From NCBI GenBank assembly GCA_003697105.1, contig RFFQ01000090.1:1-46920 (forward strand): 46,920 nt of DNA, given 5' to 3'. Shown one piece after another: positions 1 to 8,638 of the stretch. This DNA is from Gemmatimonadota bacterium. GTDB taxonomy: Bacteria > 4572-55 > J002. The notes beneath the pieces were generated by a model that worked only from the letters and a program-made list of their open reading frames with translations, made no database searches and was not told the origin of the DNA. The first letter of the stretch is position 1. The number at the start of each line of letters is the position of its first letter. Both the position numbers and the translations under genes were made by a program.

Positions 1-93
1 AGTAAATCCAATCTCTTCCTGAGCATTACTATTTGACCATGCGGTTAATGCACAACATATAATTACCAGTAATAAAGTATCTTTTTTTATCAT
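1..93 (-). CDS. Exported protein, N-terminal fragment cut by window edge
   Basis: The first 31 codons of a minus-strand gene start at ATG 91-93 and run off the left edge. The product begins MIKKDTLLLVIICCALTAW, a lysine-rich n-region followed by a hydrophobic core, and continues SNSNAQEE, a plausible signal peptidase I site after SNA. A purine-rich stretch (GAGAAAGAG) lies four bases before the ATG. The mature protein is outside the window, so no function can be given. Only the signal peptide is supported. Confidence 0.6.
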   Translation of the reverse strand, partial: MIKKDTLLLVIICCALTAWSNSNAQEEIGFT

Positions 94-242
94 ACAACTC
101 TTTCTCATAAAAGTGAACGATTGGATAACAGATTATTAGACTACAACTTAACCCCGTATTATGCTAGTTTTTGACGCACATAGGCATCACCTCGCTTTGA
201 ATGCAACCATGAACTGGCGCTGAAAAAATATAACGGCATGAG

Positions 243-1262
243 TTACTCCGGTTGTATCGGGTTGGATTTACGGCGGTCTCCGATCAGCAGTTCTGCCATG
301 AGAATCAGTAATGCCACTCCCAGTACGTATTGAAATCGTTCTTCATAATCGATAAAAAAGCGGCTTTCGTATTCACTTTTTTCGATCTGGGAGATGTCTT
401 CAAAGATAGCGTCCAGTTCACTACCGCCAATGGTTGCCCGGTAATATTTACCACCGGTGATTGTGGCGATTTCCCGTAAGGTGGCTTCATCCAGCCGGGA
501 GAGTACCACATTTCCTTGCCGATCTTTTTTGAAGCCCACCCGCCGTCCATTGACAAAATTGGGAATCGGTTCGCCGCTAATACTCCCAATACCGATAGTA
601 TAGATGCGGATTCCTTCCTTTTTAGCGGCTTTCGCGGCTTCAATGGGTTTGCTATTGTCATCTTCACCGTCCGTGAGAAGAATCAGCACGCGATTTTTAC
701 TGCTACGCGCCACAAAGCTTTTGGTGGCTAGTCGAATCGCTTCACCAATGGCGGTGCCGGGTTGGGGAATCGCATCGGGTGTAATTTGGGTATCCAGAAA
801 CATCCGTGCCGCGCTGTAATCAGAGGTCAGCGGACATTGGACAAAACCCGTACCGGCAAACGCCACTAATCCCACCCGGTCTCCTGATAGCCGGTTAATG
901 AGGTCGGAAACAGCCAGTTTGGCGGCAATCAAGCGATTGGGTTTGAAATCTTCTGCTAACATGCTGGTTGAGGTATCAATGGCGATCAAAATATCAATGC
1001 CTTCTTGTTTCGCCAGTTCTAAGCTTGTTCCGATTTGCGGACGGGCAACGGCGATAATCAGCAAAAACAGAGCGAAAATCAGCAAAAAGGCTTTCCATTT
1101 TTGCTTACCAACATCGACGGTGCGGGTCAGTTTGCGTAACAGTTCAATGTTCCCGAAGCGGGAGAGAATTTTATGTTTGTTCCGAAATTCAACCCAGTAA
1201 AAGAGGGTGATTACCGGAATTAGAAACAACAAATAGAGATACGTGGGTGCACCAAATTGCAT
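243..1262 (-). CDS. BatA-like VWA-domain membrane protein
   Basis: Membrane-anchored von Willebrand factor A protein of the BatA/BatB (Bacteroides aerotolerance) type, 339 residues. Seen: membrane segments near residues 7-23 and 57-73, a VWA domain over about 88-280 with an intact MIDAS motif (D96-T-S-T-S100) and the later LLTDGEDD strand, and a C-terminal membrane segment near 312-331, the usual Bat layout. Bat proteins are often encoded with a MoxR ATPase and BatB-E; none of these is visible here, and the gene sits instead as the last gene of a dtd-maf-LVIVD operon. The start has an AGGA about ten bases upstream and follows the upstream stop by 15 bases. The role is unknown, perhaps envelope protein assembly or stress tolerance (family knowledge). 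Confidence 0.85.
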   Translation of the reverse strand: MQFGAPTYLYLLFLIPVITLFYWVEFRNKHKILSRFGNIELLRKLTRTVDVGKQKWKAFLLIFALFLLIIAVARPQIGTSLELAKQEGIDILIAIDTSTSMLAEDFKPNRLIAAKLAVSDLINRLSGDRVGLVAFAGTGFVQCPLTSDYSAARMFLDTQITPDAIPQPGTAIGEAIRLATKSFVARSSKNRVLILLTDGEDDNSKPIEAAKAAKKEGIRIYTIGIGSISGEPIPNFVNGRRVGFKKDRQGNVVLSRLDEATLREIATITGGKYYRATIGGSELDAIFEDISQIEKSEYESRFFIDYEERFQYVLGVALLILMAELLIGDRRKSNPIQPE

Positions 1263-1277
1263 AGAAGAATGTCCTTT

Positions 1278-2606
1278 TTACCGGAGTAAAACCATTGAAA
1301 TTGACGTTGATAGATACCGAATTTTGAGTTCACAGAGGTAAACCCCACTGGCTACAGGCTGGTGATGCTGATCCGTGCCATCCCACACTAACGTATAGCT
1401 ACCAGCAGGTTGCAAGGCGTATTCCCACTGCCGGATGCGTTGACCCTGCACATTATAAATGCAGATCGTCACGGGCACATCCCCCCGCAGGTCATAGGAA
1501 ATGGTGGTCTGAGCATTAAATGGGTTGGGATAGTTGGGATGTAGAGTGAAATTATGGGGAGTAGCAAGATCGTAATTGGGTTTGGGTACGAGATTTTCTG
1601 GCATTAGAACATATACATAATCGTCACCTCGGTTTCGCTCCACGATAATCACATAAGGGTCGTGAACATAAACGCAAGACGTAAATCCCGGAAATGGTAT
1701 ATTTTTTTCAGGGTCGGATGGATCGGTGCGATAACTTAAATTCGGGGGATCATAACTACCCGCTAGATGAGGTTGCTTCGGATCCGAGATATTGACAATT
1801 TGTAAACCATTGTAACCATCTGCCACGTAAGCTAGAGTATCGCTGACATATACATGATTGGCTGTTCCCGGAGTATCATAATGACCGCGCTCTTGCGGGC
1901 TTTCTGGATTCGTAATGTTAAAGATTCGTAAACCCAGAGTATCATTCGCTACGTAAGCATAGTCACCCTGAATTTCCACATCCCGAACACGTGCTTCTAA
2001 ATCCAGTAAAGCTGCCTGATACGGGTTATGCACATCAGCTACATTCCAAATATCCACGCCTCGATAATAATTTGCAAAGTAGATATAATTGGTTGAGGTA
2101 AAACTGAATTGCTCCGCAGAATTCTGATAATCCTCGAAAATGAGACGTGGTTGTTGCATATCATGGATGTCAAAAATATCGAAACCACCGGGGCTGCCTC
2201 CCACCGAATATAAGTAACCATCTTTCACAAATAATTCTCTTCCGCCACCTTCATTTCCTGACGCAATTTGTTCTGGATGATTAAAATCCCGAAGATCGAT
2301 AATCGAAAAACCTATATGCCAATTTGTAATATAAACATAAGGGTACTGAATGCTGATGCCATCAACACCAGCGCCTTCACGCATGTTAATATGTCCAATC
2401 TCTGTTAAAAAGTGGTCGGAATTGCCTAGGTTGAATATTCTAACGCCTCGGTAGCCCGCGACAAATAGATAGTCAGCATAGACGCACACATCCTCAATCC
2501 AACGAAGCCCCAATCGCCCTACCTTTTTCAATGTTACATCGGCATGAAGTTGAGAAGATGCAACAACCAATATCAAAAAGAAAATCATCATTCGGTTTTT
2601 CATCAT
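1278..2606 (-). CDS. Exported LVIVD-repeat beta-propeller protein with C-terminal sorting domain
   Basis: Secreted protein of 442 residues. A signal peptide (MMKNRMMIFFLILVVASSQLHA) is followed by about seven repeats with cores such as YVYITNWHIGFSIIDL and YAYVANDTLGLRIFNI, the LVIVD pattern that builds a beta-propeller. The last 90 or so residues carry the motif HPNYPNPFNAQTTISYDL and end SGVYLCELK...SMVLLR. This FlgD-like immunoglobulin fold is used in the FCB group as a type IX-style sorting or anchoring tail. The gene starts 7 bases after the maf stop, so it is very likely co-transcribed with dtd and maf, although no functional link is obvious. Ligand and activity are unknown. Confidence 0.8.
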   Translation of the reverse strand: MMKNRMMIFFLILVVASSQLHADVTLKKVGRLGLRWIEDVCVYADYLFVAGYRGVRIFNLGNSDHFLTEIGHINMREGAGVDGISIQYPYVYITNWHIGFSIIDLRDFNHPEQIASGNEGGGRELFVKDGYLYSVGGSPGGFDIFDIHDMQQPRLIFEDYQNSAEQFSFTSTNYIYFANYYRGVDIWNVADVHNPYQAALLDLEARVRDVEIQGDYAYVANDTLGLRIFNITNPESPQERGHYDTPGTANHVYVSDTLAYVADGYNGLQIVNISDPKQPHLAGSYDPPNLSYRTDPSDPEKNIPFPGFTSCVYVHDPYVIIVERNRGDDYVYVLMPENLVPKPNYDLATPHNFTLHPNYPNPFNAQTTISYDLRGDVPVTICIYNVQGQRIRQWEYALQPAGSYTLVWDGTDQHHQPVASGVYLCELKIRYLSTSISMVLLR

Positions 2607-2613
2607 TTGTCAC

Positions 2614-3198
2614 CTATCGGGCTAAAAATTCATGCATCAAATGCATCAGGCGCACCAAGGGTAGACCGACCACGTTGAAATAATCGCCTTCAATCCGCTC
2701 TACCAAAAGTGCCCCGTATTCTTGGATGCCGTACGCCCCGGCTTTATCCATGGGTTCTCCCGTATCAACGTATGCCTCAATTTCCGCTGGGGTCAATTCC
2801 CTAAATTTGACGGCGGTTTTTTCGTAACCGGTGGTTTGTCTTCCTGTTTTCGCATCCACGAGTGCCACGCCGGTATAAACGTGGTGATAGTTACCGCTCA
2901 ACCGGCGTAATAGTTCCATGGCATGGTTGCGGTCTTCCGGCTTATTCAGGATGTCACCCTCATGATAGACGATGGTATCCGCGCCGATGACCACGCCCTC
3001 AGCGTGCCGCTTGGCTACATGGAGCGCCTTGCGCCGGGCAAGTTCCATCACGTTTTGATCGGGTTGTTCGGGTACATTGTGGGTCTCGTCCACCTCACTG
3101 GGGTCAACGGTAAACTCCCACTTGATCTGTTTGAGCAAAAACTGCCGGCGCGGCGATGCGGACGCCAGAATAATTTGAGGATGGGGTTGGTGGATCAT
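2614..3198 (-). CDS. maf: Maf nucleoside triphosphate pyrophosphatase
   Basis: Maf/HAM1-superfamily house-cleaning pyrophosphatase, 194 residues, full length. It carries the family signature near the N-terminus ([10 protein letters not shown], residues 9-18) and the conserved GADTIV and [12 protein letters not shown] stretches. Maf proteins hydrolyse non-canonical or modified NTPs (dTTP, UTP, CTP derivatives) to the monophosphate and are linked to septum arrest. The start overlaps the dtd stop by four bases (ATGA), indicating translational coupling. Which Maf substrate subfamily this belongs to cannot be decided here. Confidence 0.93.
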   Translation of the reverse strand: MIHQPHPQIILASASPRRQFLLKQIKWEFTVDPSEVDETHNVPEQPDQNVMELARRKALHVAKRHAEGVVIGADTIVYHEGDILNKPEDRNHAMELLRRLSGNYHHVYTGVALVDAKTGRQTTGYEKTAVKFRELTPAEIEAYVDTGEPMDKAGAYGIQEYGALLVERIEGDYFNVVGLPLVRLMHLMHEFLAR

Positions 3199-3638
3199 GA
3201 TTCCCGCTCCAACATAAATGTGACGGGACCATCATTGATGAGTTCCACCGCCATTTTTGCTTGAAACTGTCCAGTTTGGACGTGTAAATCACTCTGTCGT
3301 AGTTTTTCCACAAAGTATTCAAACAATGAATTTGCCTGTTCTGGGGGGGCGGCTTTGGTGAAACTGGGACGCCTGCCTTTTTTGCAATCGCCGTAAAGGG
3401 TGAATTGGGAGACAGCTAAAATGCCACCGCCAATCTCTTTTACGGAAAGGTTCATCTTGCCAGCGTCATCCTCAAAAATACGAAGATTGAGGCACTTTTC
3501 GGCAAGAAAATCGGCTTCTGGGGTGTTATCTCCATGTCCGACGCCCACCAATAGGAGCAACCCTTGCCCGATCTCACCAACAATGGTATCTTCGACTCGC
3601 ACCCGAGCTTCCCGGACGCGCTGTAATAAAATTCGCAT
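3195..3638 (-). CDS. dtd: D-aminoacyl-tRNA deacylase
   Basis: Cleaves D-amino acids (and glycine mischarged on tRNA-Ala) from tRNA. The 147 residues match the family length. Seen: the N-terminus [16 protein letters not shown], the catalytic-region motif [17 protein letters not shown] and the C-terminal NDGPVTFML (Gly-Pro motif). The start is set at 3638. A longer frame reaches 3683, but its extra 15 residues do not belong to the family and they overlap a strong promoter (3666-3694). First gene of the dtd-maf-LVIVD-batA operon. Confidence 0.94.
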   Translation of the reverse strand: MRILLQRVREARVRVEDTIVGEIGQGLLLLVGVGHGDNTPEADFLAEKCLNLRIFEDDAGKMNLSVKEIGGGILAVSQFTLYGDCKKGRRPSFTKAAPPEQANSLFEYFVEKLRQSDLHVQTGQFQAKMAVELINDGPVTFMLERES

Positions 3639-3665
3639 CGCATTTCTCCCATTTAAGTTGCCCCG

Positions 3666-3694
3666 ATCATAGTGGAAAAGCAAGGCAGTGTCAA
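3666..3694 (-). promoter_or_regulatory. Sigma70-type promoter of the dtd operon
   Basis: On the minus strand, TTGACA, a 17-base spacer and TATGAT (5 of 6 matches to the -10 consensus). The -10 lies about 27 bases before the chosen dtd start. Confidence 0.7.
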
Positions 3695-3729
3695 GGTTTT
3701 TGATGATCGAACTTGGGCGGTTTCTTCTG

Positions 3730-3758
3730 TTGACAAATTCTATCCGGCAGATTAAACT
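3730..3758 (+). promoter_or_regulatory. Sigma70-type promoter of the 5'-nucleotidase gene
   Basis: TTGACA, 17 bases, TAAACT, ending 34 bases before the ATG at 3793. It is divergent from the dtd promoter, with the two -35 boxes 35 bases apart. Confidence 0.6.
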
Positions 3759-3792
3759 TTAGCTGTACCCCCCATCCAGAAAGGATTTGGTA

Positions 3793-4701
3793 ATGGCTGT
3801 TGATCTGAGTAATTCCCTTGTAATCGGCATTTCCTCACGCGCGCTTTTTGCACTGGAAAATGAAAATAAGATTTTTGAAGAGCAGGGTCTGGAAGCCTAC
3901 CGCCAGTACCAACGGGAACATGAAGACCAGATTTTGGAACCGGGCACGGCATTTCCGCTGATCAAAGCCTTATTGGAACTGAACAAGCTAGACCCCAACC
4001 GGCGAGTGGTGGATGTCATTGTCACGTCCCGTAACAGCCCAGATTTAGGATTGCGTATCTTTAATTCCATCGAACATTATCAGCTCGATATTATTCGCGC
4101 CGCCTTTACCGGTGGAGCATCACTGGCGCCATATTTAGCGGCATTTAATCTCGATCTGTATCTTTCCAAATCGGAAAAAGATGTGCAGGCGGCAATCAAT
4201 GCCGGATATGCGGCGGCATTATTGTATGATCCGCCTACCGGATACGATGCGTATCCGGATCAAATTCGGATTGCCTTTGATGCCGATGCGGTCTTGTTTT
4301 CAGAAGAATCAGAACGGGTGTATCAGGAACAAGGGTTAGAGGCATTTGTCGCTCATGAACGCGAAAGAGCCAAGCAACCCCTGCCGGCGGGTCCGTTTGC
4401 GAAATTGCTAAAAGTCCTTTCCCTGTTACAATTTGATTTAGATGCCGATCATCCCCCTGTGCGCATTGCGATTGTCACCGCACGGGGAAGTCCGGCTCAT
4501 GAACGGGTTATTCGTACCTTGCGGGAGTGGGATGTGCGAGTGGATGAAGCCTTTTTTTTAGGCGGTCTGGCAAAAGATAGCATCTTAAAAGCGTTCCGGG
4601 CGCATATCTTTTTTGATGATCAAGATGCCCACCTCTCCCGCACTGCCAAAGTAGTGCCCTCTGCGCGAGTTCCGTATAAACAACAGCTACCTTCCGCATA
4701 A
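3793..4701 (+). CDS. Cytosolic 5'-nucleotidase (NT5C1-like)
   Basis: Member of the 5'-nucleotidase family related to eukaryotic cN-I, 302 residues, which dephosphorylates nucleoside monophosphates. Seen: an N-terminal block with RALFALENENKIFEEQG, the central RNSPDLGLRIFNSIEHY and AAFTGGAS segments, then RIAFDADAVLFSEESERVYQ, VTARGSPAHERVIRTLR and the C-terminal HIFFDDQDAH. These are the HAD-like aspartate and loop motifs expected of the family. The start is ATG 3793, with AGAAAGGA 8 bases upstream; an in-frame TTG at 3787 has no room for a ribosome site. Single-gene unit between two oppositely transcribed operons. Confidence 0.85.
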   Translation: MAVDLSNSLVIGISSRALFALENENKIFEEQGLEAYRQYQREHEDQILEPGTAFPLIKALLELNKLDPNRRVVDVIVTSRNSPDLGLRIFNSIEHYQLDIIRAAFTGGASLAPYLAAFNLDLYLSKSEKDVQAAINAGYAAALLYDPPTGYDAYPDQIRIAFDADAVLFSEESERVYQEQGLEAFVAHERERAKQPLPAGPFAKLLKVLSLLQFDLDADHPPVRIAIVTARGSPAHERVIRTLREWDVRVDEAFFLGGLAKDSILKAFRAHIFFDDQDAHLSRTAKVVPSARVPYKQQLPSA

Positions 4702-4771
4702 CGAACGAACCCTATCCGCGGGCATCTTCAACCTGCCGCCTTACCGCTGGTATGGCGGCTTTTTCCGGATC

Positions 4772-4811
4772 AAAAAAAGCGTGCGACCCGGTATTACGAG
4801 CCGCACGCTTT
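4772..4811 (-). terminator. Intrinsic terminator of the pnt operon
   Basis: On the minus strand, a 10-bp stem (AAAGCGTGCG / CGCACGCTTT) followed by a run of T, 22 bases after the pntB stop. The convergent 5'-nucleotidase gene ends 70 bases away. Confidence 0.85.
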
Positions 4812-4832
4812 ACGGTTTATGGCAACATCGAA

Positions 4833-6290
4833 TTAATCTTTAAATTCTGCCACCAATGCCGAGATACTTTCCTTAGCATCCCCAAACAACATGCGGGTGT
4901 TGGGTTTGAAAAACAGTGGATTCTGGACACCCGCAAAACCGGTGCGCATGGAGCGTTTCAGTACGATGGTTGTCCGTGCCTTGTCCACATCGATAATCGG
5001 CATTCCCCACAGCGGGCTGGTTTCGTCTTCACGCGCTGCCGGATTCACCACATCGTTCGCCCCGATCACCATACAGACGTCGATATTTTCTATTTTCGGA
5101 TTGATGTCATCCATTTCCACCAATTGTTCGTAAGGCACGTTTGCTTCTGCGAGGAGCACGTTCATGTGGCCGGGCATACGACCGGCAACCGGATGGATCG
5201 CATAATAGACTTCTGCTCCATTTTTTTCTAACAGATCGCCTAACTCCCGTACGACGTGCTGGGCTTGTGCCACTGCCAAGCCATAACCGGGCACAAAGGC
5301 GACGGAACTGGCGGCTTCCAACAACAGATAGGTATCTTCCGGGCTAATCGGTTTGACTTCACCCTCTACTTGCTTACCAGCACCTGCCGTTGTGGCACCA
5401 AAACCACTGAATAACACATTTGCCAGAGAGCGATTCATCGCTTTACACATGATGTTGGTCAGAATCAACCCGCTGGCGCCGACCAACGCTCCGGCAACGA
5501 TCAACACATTATTTAAAATCACGAAACCGGCGGCGCACGCCGCTAAACCGGAATAACTGTTCAGCAAAGAGATCACCACGGGCATATCCCCACCGCCGAT
5601 AGAAATCACGGCTAAAATTCCTAAAATCAGGGAGATAATCACAATGGCGATAAAGATGCCGTAGGCGCCGGCAACGGGGTTCATGGCAAACATGACGCCA
5701 CCGACCACCGCCGCAATCAATAGAATCGCATTGACGATATTTTGGCCGGGGAAAACGATGGCTTGCGACGGCATGGTTTCGCTAAGCTTGCCCCACGCGA
5801 TCACACTCCCGGAAAACGTCACCCCACCGATCAACACGGCAATAGCAATCACGCTGGCTTCAAATCCGCCAAGGGGTGCAGCCTGAAAAACTTCCGTATT
5901 GTAAAGGGATCGCTGAAATTCCGCCCAAGCTAATAACAAACTGGCTAAACCACCGGAACCGTTAAACAGACCGACCATTTCCGGCATGGCGGTCATCTTC
6001 ACCGTTTTGGCGGCAATCAGCCCGATCAAGCCACCGATAATCGCCCCTAACGCAATCCATTTATAACCACTAAAAATCAACTCCCCGGTGTGCGCGTTGA
6101 TCAGAATATCTTTATCAAATAAGGTTACGACCACTGCCAGAGCCATCCCCAACGCGGAAATCATATTCCCTTTGCGGGCAGTTGTGGCGGAACTTAACAT
6201 TTTTAGACCAAATACAAATAATAACGCCGCAACAATATAAACTAGGTTGATCGGTAGCTCCAAATTTTGGATAAATTGCACAGAATTCAT
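4833..6290 (-). CDS. pntB: NAD(P) transhydrogenase subunit beta
   Basis: Beta subunit of the proton-translocating transhydrogenase, which drives NADH + NADP+ to NAD+ + NADPH with the proton gradient. At 485 residues it is full length. The N-terminal 300 residues hold about eight or nine membrane helices (domain II). The C-terminal domain III carries the NADP(H)-binding GYGLAVAQAQHVVRELGDLL, the HPVAGRMPGHMNVLLAEA stretch and VMVIGA-like CMVIGANDVVNPAA. Third gene of the operon, 13 bases after the preceding stop and directly before a strong terminator. Confidence 0.96.
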   Translation of the reverse strand: MNSVQFIQNLELPINLVYIVAALLFVFGLKMLSSATTARKGNMISALGMALAVVVTLFDKDILINAHTGELIFSGYKWIALGAIIGGLIGLIAAKTVKMTAMPEMVGLFNGSGGLASLLLAWAEFQRSLYNTEVFQAAPLGGFEASVIAIAVLIGGVTFSGSVIAWGKLSETMPSQAIVFPGQNIVNAILLIAAVVGGVMFAMNPVAGAYGIFIAIVIISLILGILAVISIGGGDMPVVISLLNSYSGLAACAAGFVILNNVLIVAGALVGASGLILTNIMCKAMNRSLANVLFSGFGATTAGAGKQVEGEVKPISPEDTYLLLEAASSVAFVPGYGLAVAQAQHVVRELGDLLEKNGAEVYYAIHPVAGRMPGHMNVLLAEANVPYEQLVEMDDINPKIENIDVCMVIGANDVVNPAAREDETSPLWGMPIIDVDKARTTIVLKRSMRTGFAGVQNPLFFKPNTRMLFGDAKESISALVAEFKD

Positions 6291-6303
6291 CAGTTACCCT
6301 CCT

Positions 6304-6759
6304 CTACGATTCAAGCTGTGGTGGCGTGGATGGTTTTTGTTTCGCTTTGAACATTTCCAGCATCCGGTCTGTGACGAGGTAACCCCCCACCACGTTGATC
6401 ATGGCAAATGCCACGGCAGCGATACCCAGCACCGTAATCATCGGGTCATCACTCACGTGCCCGGCAACAATAACAGCCCCGACAAGGGTAATCCCAGAAA
6501 TTGCGTTTGACCCCGACATAAGGGGGGTGTGCAGTTGTGACGGCACTTTGGAGATCAGCTCAAAGCCAAGAAATATAGATAGCGTGAGTACAAATGCCAG
6601 ATAGATGGGGGTTAGGTTACTACCGGCGGCGTCGCTGGGGTGAACGGCGGCAGAGGTTTCCACAGGTGGAGCTGGGGCTGTGGCGAAGGCTTGAATCGCA
6701 ATGCCCCCGATGAGAGGCACGATAAAAATAAACAGAATAAATGGGATCAGTTTTCTCAT
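6304..6759 (-). CDS. pntAB: NAD(P) transhydrogenase subunit alpha, membrane part
   Basis: Small membrane subunit equivalent to the C-terminal part of E. coli PntA, encoded separately as in many bacteria (split alpha subunit). 151 residues. An N-terminal hydrophobic segment and an Ala/Pro-rich linker precede three helices, with the conserved STVPSQLHTPLMSGSNAISG counterpart read here as KVPSQLHTPLMSGSNAISG and the following GAVIVAG. Its start codon shares a base with the pntAA stop (coordinate 6759), indicating coupling. Confidence 0.93.
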   Translation of the reverse strand: MRKLIPFILFIFIVPLIGGIAIQAFATAPAPPVETSAAVHPSDAAGSNLTPIYLAFVLTLSIFLGFELISKVPSQLHTPLMSGSNAISGITLVGAVIVAGHVSDDPMITVLGIAAVAFAMINVVGGYLVTDRMLEMFKAKQKPSTPPQLES

Positions 6760-7910
6760 CAGGATTGACCTCCTTTTGCGTAATGATTTTTTAGCATTTC
6801 ATTTTTGATTTCGCCTTCGTGAGTAATCACACATCCGTCGATGATTTCATCACCAAACTTCAGCTCGAACGCTTTTTGTTCATCGTTCCAAAAGTGTTCG
6901 ATCATGTTGACGAGGTTACTGGAATACATCTGGCTGGCATGGACGGGCACTCGACCCGGTAAATTTGGCAAGCCGATAATCCGCACGCCGTTAGGGGTGA
7001 TAATTTCTTCACCGAGCTTGGTTCCAGCAACGTTACCCCCGGTCTCTGCTGCCATATCGACGATCACACTGCCTGGTTTCATGCCATCGATCATCTCCTG
7101 GGTGATGATGAGCGGCGCTTTGCGCCCAAACACTTGGGCGGTCGTGATCACCACATCCGCACTGGCGCATATTTTTGCCATACCTTCACGTTGCTTCTGA
7201 AGTTGTTCTGGAGTGAGTGCTTTAGCGTAACCGTCCTTCGTCTGACCGGTTTCACCAAGATCGATTTCCACAAATTTTGCCCCCAAGGATTGCACTTCGG
7301 TTTTGACCACCGGACGGGTATCAAAGGCTTCTACTCGGGCACCCAGACGTTTAGCGGTGGCAATGGCTTGCAAACCGGCAACACCGGCACCGACAATAAA
7401 CACTTTGGATGGCGCAATCGTGCCGGCGGGAGTCATCATCATCGGGAAAATCTTTGCCAATCGTTCGGCGGCTAAAAGTACAGCCACATATCCGCCCAAG
7501 CTCGCTTGCGAACTGAGCGCATCCATCTTTTGGGCAATGGTTGTGCGGGGGATCATCTCCATACTAATACAACTGATGTGATGTTTTGCCATCGTTTCAA
7601 CCAAGTCTTGCTCAAAAAACGGATCCATGTAACTGATATGAATACAGCCCTTTTTCATCAAGCTGATTTCGTCTTTCGGGGGCTTCCGTAACCGGAGCAC
7701 CATATCCGCTTCGGCTAACATCTTTTTGCGATCCTCAACAATTTTGACCCCAACTTGGGTATATTGGTCATCCGAGAAATGAATCCCAGCACCCAGCCCG
7801 CGTTCAATGTAAACTTCTGCCCCCTTTTTGACCAACTTACCGGCATTTTGCGGGATCATCGGGATGCGTGATTCCTCCGGATGGGTTTCCTTCGGGATAA
7901 AAATCTTCAC
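6759..7910 (-). CDS. pntAA: NAD(P) transhydrogenase subunit alpha, NAD-binding part
   Basis: Soluble NAD(H)-binding domain I of transhydrogenase, 383 residues, in the alanine dehydrogenase/PNT family. It begins MKIFIPKETHPEESR, has the Rossmann motif GAGVAGLQAIATAKRLGA with the acidic strand end EAFDTRP, and contains LPGRVPVHASQMYSSNL. The start codon is GTG (7908-7910), with GGAGG eight bases upstream. First gene of pntAA-pntAB-pntB. The complex would supply NADPH for the thiol reductases and peroxidases nearby (inference). Confidence 0.95.
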   Translation of the reverse strand: MKIFIPKETHPEESRIPMIPQNAGKLVKKGAEVYIERGLGAGIHFSDDQYTQVGVKIVEDRKKMLAEADMVLRLRKPPKDEISLMKKGCIHISYMDPFFEQDLVETMAKHHISCISMEMIPRTTIAQKMDALSSQASLGGYVAVLLAAERLAKIFPMMMTPAGTIAPSKVFIVGAGVAGLQAIATAKRLGARVEAFDTRPVVKTEVQSLGAKFVEIDLGETGQTKDGYAKALTPEQLQKQREGMAKICASADVVITTAQVFGRKAPLIITQEMIDGMKPGSVIVDMAAETGGNVAGTKLGEEIITPNGVRIIGLPNLPGRVPVHASQMYSSNLVNMIEHFWNDEQKAFELKFGDEIIDGCVITHEGEIKNEMLKNHYAKGGQS

Positions 7911-8018
7911 AGCCGCTACCTCCTTGCTAAAAGTGAATAAAAATAATGGCTTAAATTTAGGTTGGACTTGTGAAAAGAAAAACCGGCTTAAAACGCCTCA
8001 AACGATGAGATAAATTAA

Positions 8019-8053
8019 AAAAGGCAGACCTCCCTAAACAGGTGTCCACCTCC
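8019..8053 (-). terminator. Possible terminator after the microprotein gene
   Basis: On the minus strand an imperfect GGTGGACACCT...AGGTCTGCC stem with a mismatch and bulges is followed by TTTTTTAATTT. It lies just after the microprotein stop. The stem is poor, so this call is weak. Confidence 0.4.
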
Positions 8054-8058
8054 GTATA

Positions 8059-8133
8059 TTATTTTTCATTTAAAATAGAAAAAATGATAGCAATGATGAC
8101 CCCAATGATGATAATCCCCAAGATGCCAATCAT
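8059..8133 (-). CDS. 24-residue single-pass membrane microprotein
   Basis: Very short gene whose ATG (8131-8133) overlaps the TGA of the AhpD-like gene in an ATGA arrangement, the typical sign of translational coupling. The product starts MIGILGIIIIGVIIAIIF and ends SILNEK: an almost pure Ile/Val/Gly/Leu membrane helix with a short polar C-terminus. The frame closes with TAA. No family is recognised. It may be a membrane anchor or regulatory peptide for the upstream gene product (inference). The hydrophobic, in-register sequence and the exact overlap argue against chance, but so short a frame could still be spurious. Confidence 0.65.
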   Translation of the reverse strand: MIGILGIIIIGVIIAIIFSILNEK

Positions 8134-8483
8134 TTGTTATCCTCGGCTATCATTTCATCCCAAGCTTGCCACGCGCGTCGCACGTGCGGAATGGTGATCG
8201 AACCCCCCACCACTACGCCAACGGTGAGTGCTTCTTCCAATTCTTCACTGCTGATACCACATTCATAGCATTGAATCAGATGGTATAAAATGCAATCATC
8301 ACAGCGGAGAACCAGCGATGCTACCAACCCGAGCAATTCTTTAGTTTTTTTGGGTAGAACGCCATCTTCATAAGTGTGATGATCGATGTTGTAAAAGCGT
8401 TTGATGTTTTTGCCGGCATATTTCATCACGATGTCATTGAGATGTGCCCGGCTCGCGGTAAATTCGTCCACTCGTTTGGACAT
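8130..8483 (-). CDS. AhpD-like / carboxymuconolactone decarboxylase family protein
   Basis: Small all-helical protein of the AhpD/CMD family, 117 residues. It has the redox-active C61-D-D-C64-x-x-x-H68 motif of alkylhydroperoxidase D-type proteins, which marks it as a thiol peroxidase or disulfide reductase rather than a true lactone decarboxylase. Homologues reduce organic peroxides or partner with peroxiredoxins. It has its own possible promoter upstream and is separated from the rhodanese/tpx operon by a strong terminator. It is coupled to the microprotein gene downstream. Confidence 0.88.
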   Translation of the reverse strand: MSKRVDEFTASRAHLNDIVMKYAGKNIKRFYNIDHHTYEDGVLPKKTKELLGLVASLVLRCDDCILYHLIQCYECGISSEELEEALTVGVVVGGSITIPHVRRAWQAWDEMIAEDNK

Positions 8484-8529
8484 GATACATTCCCGATTGA
8501 ATCAGATAAATCGACGTTAAACTCCTTTG

Positions 8530-8558
8530 TATTTAATGAATTAGCGATTTTTCGTCAA
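8530..8558 (-). promoter_or_regulatory. Possible promoter of the AhpD-like gene
   Basis: On the minus strand, TTGACG, a 17-base spacer and TAAATA, about 45 bases before the ATG. The -10 box is weak. Confidence 0.4.
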
Positions 8559-8576
8559 GACCTATTTTCACCTTTT

Positions 8577-8608
8577 AAAAATAAAAACGGGGCACACGAA
8601 TGCGCCCC
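8577..8608 (-). terminator. Intrinsic terminator of the tpx-tpx-rhodanese operon
   Basis: On the minus strand, GGGGCGCA, a TTCG tetraloop and TGTGCCCC (one G-U pair), then GTTTTTATTTTT. It lies 30 bases after the rhodanese stop. Confidence 0.9.
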
Positions 8609-8638
8609 ATTAATTTCATCCGTTGGATGTTGTCGATC

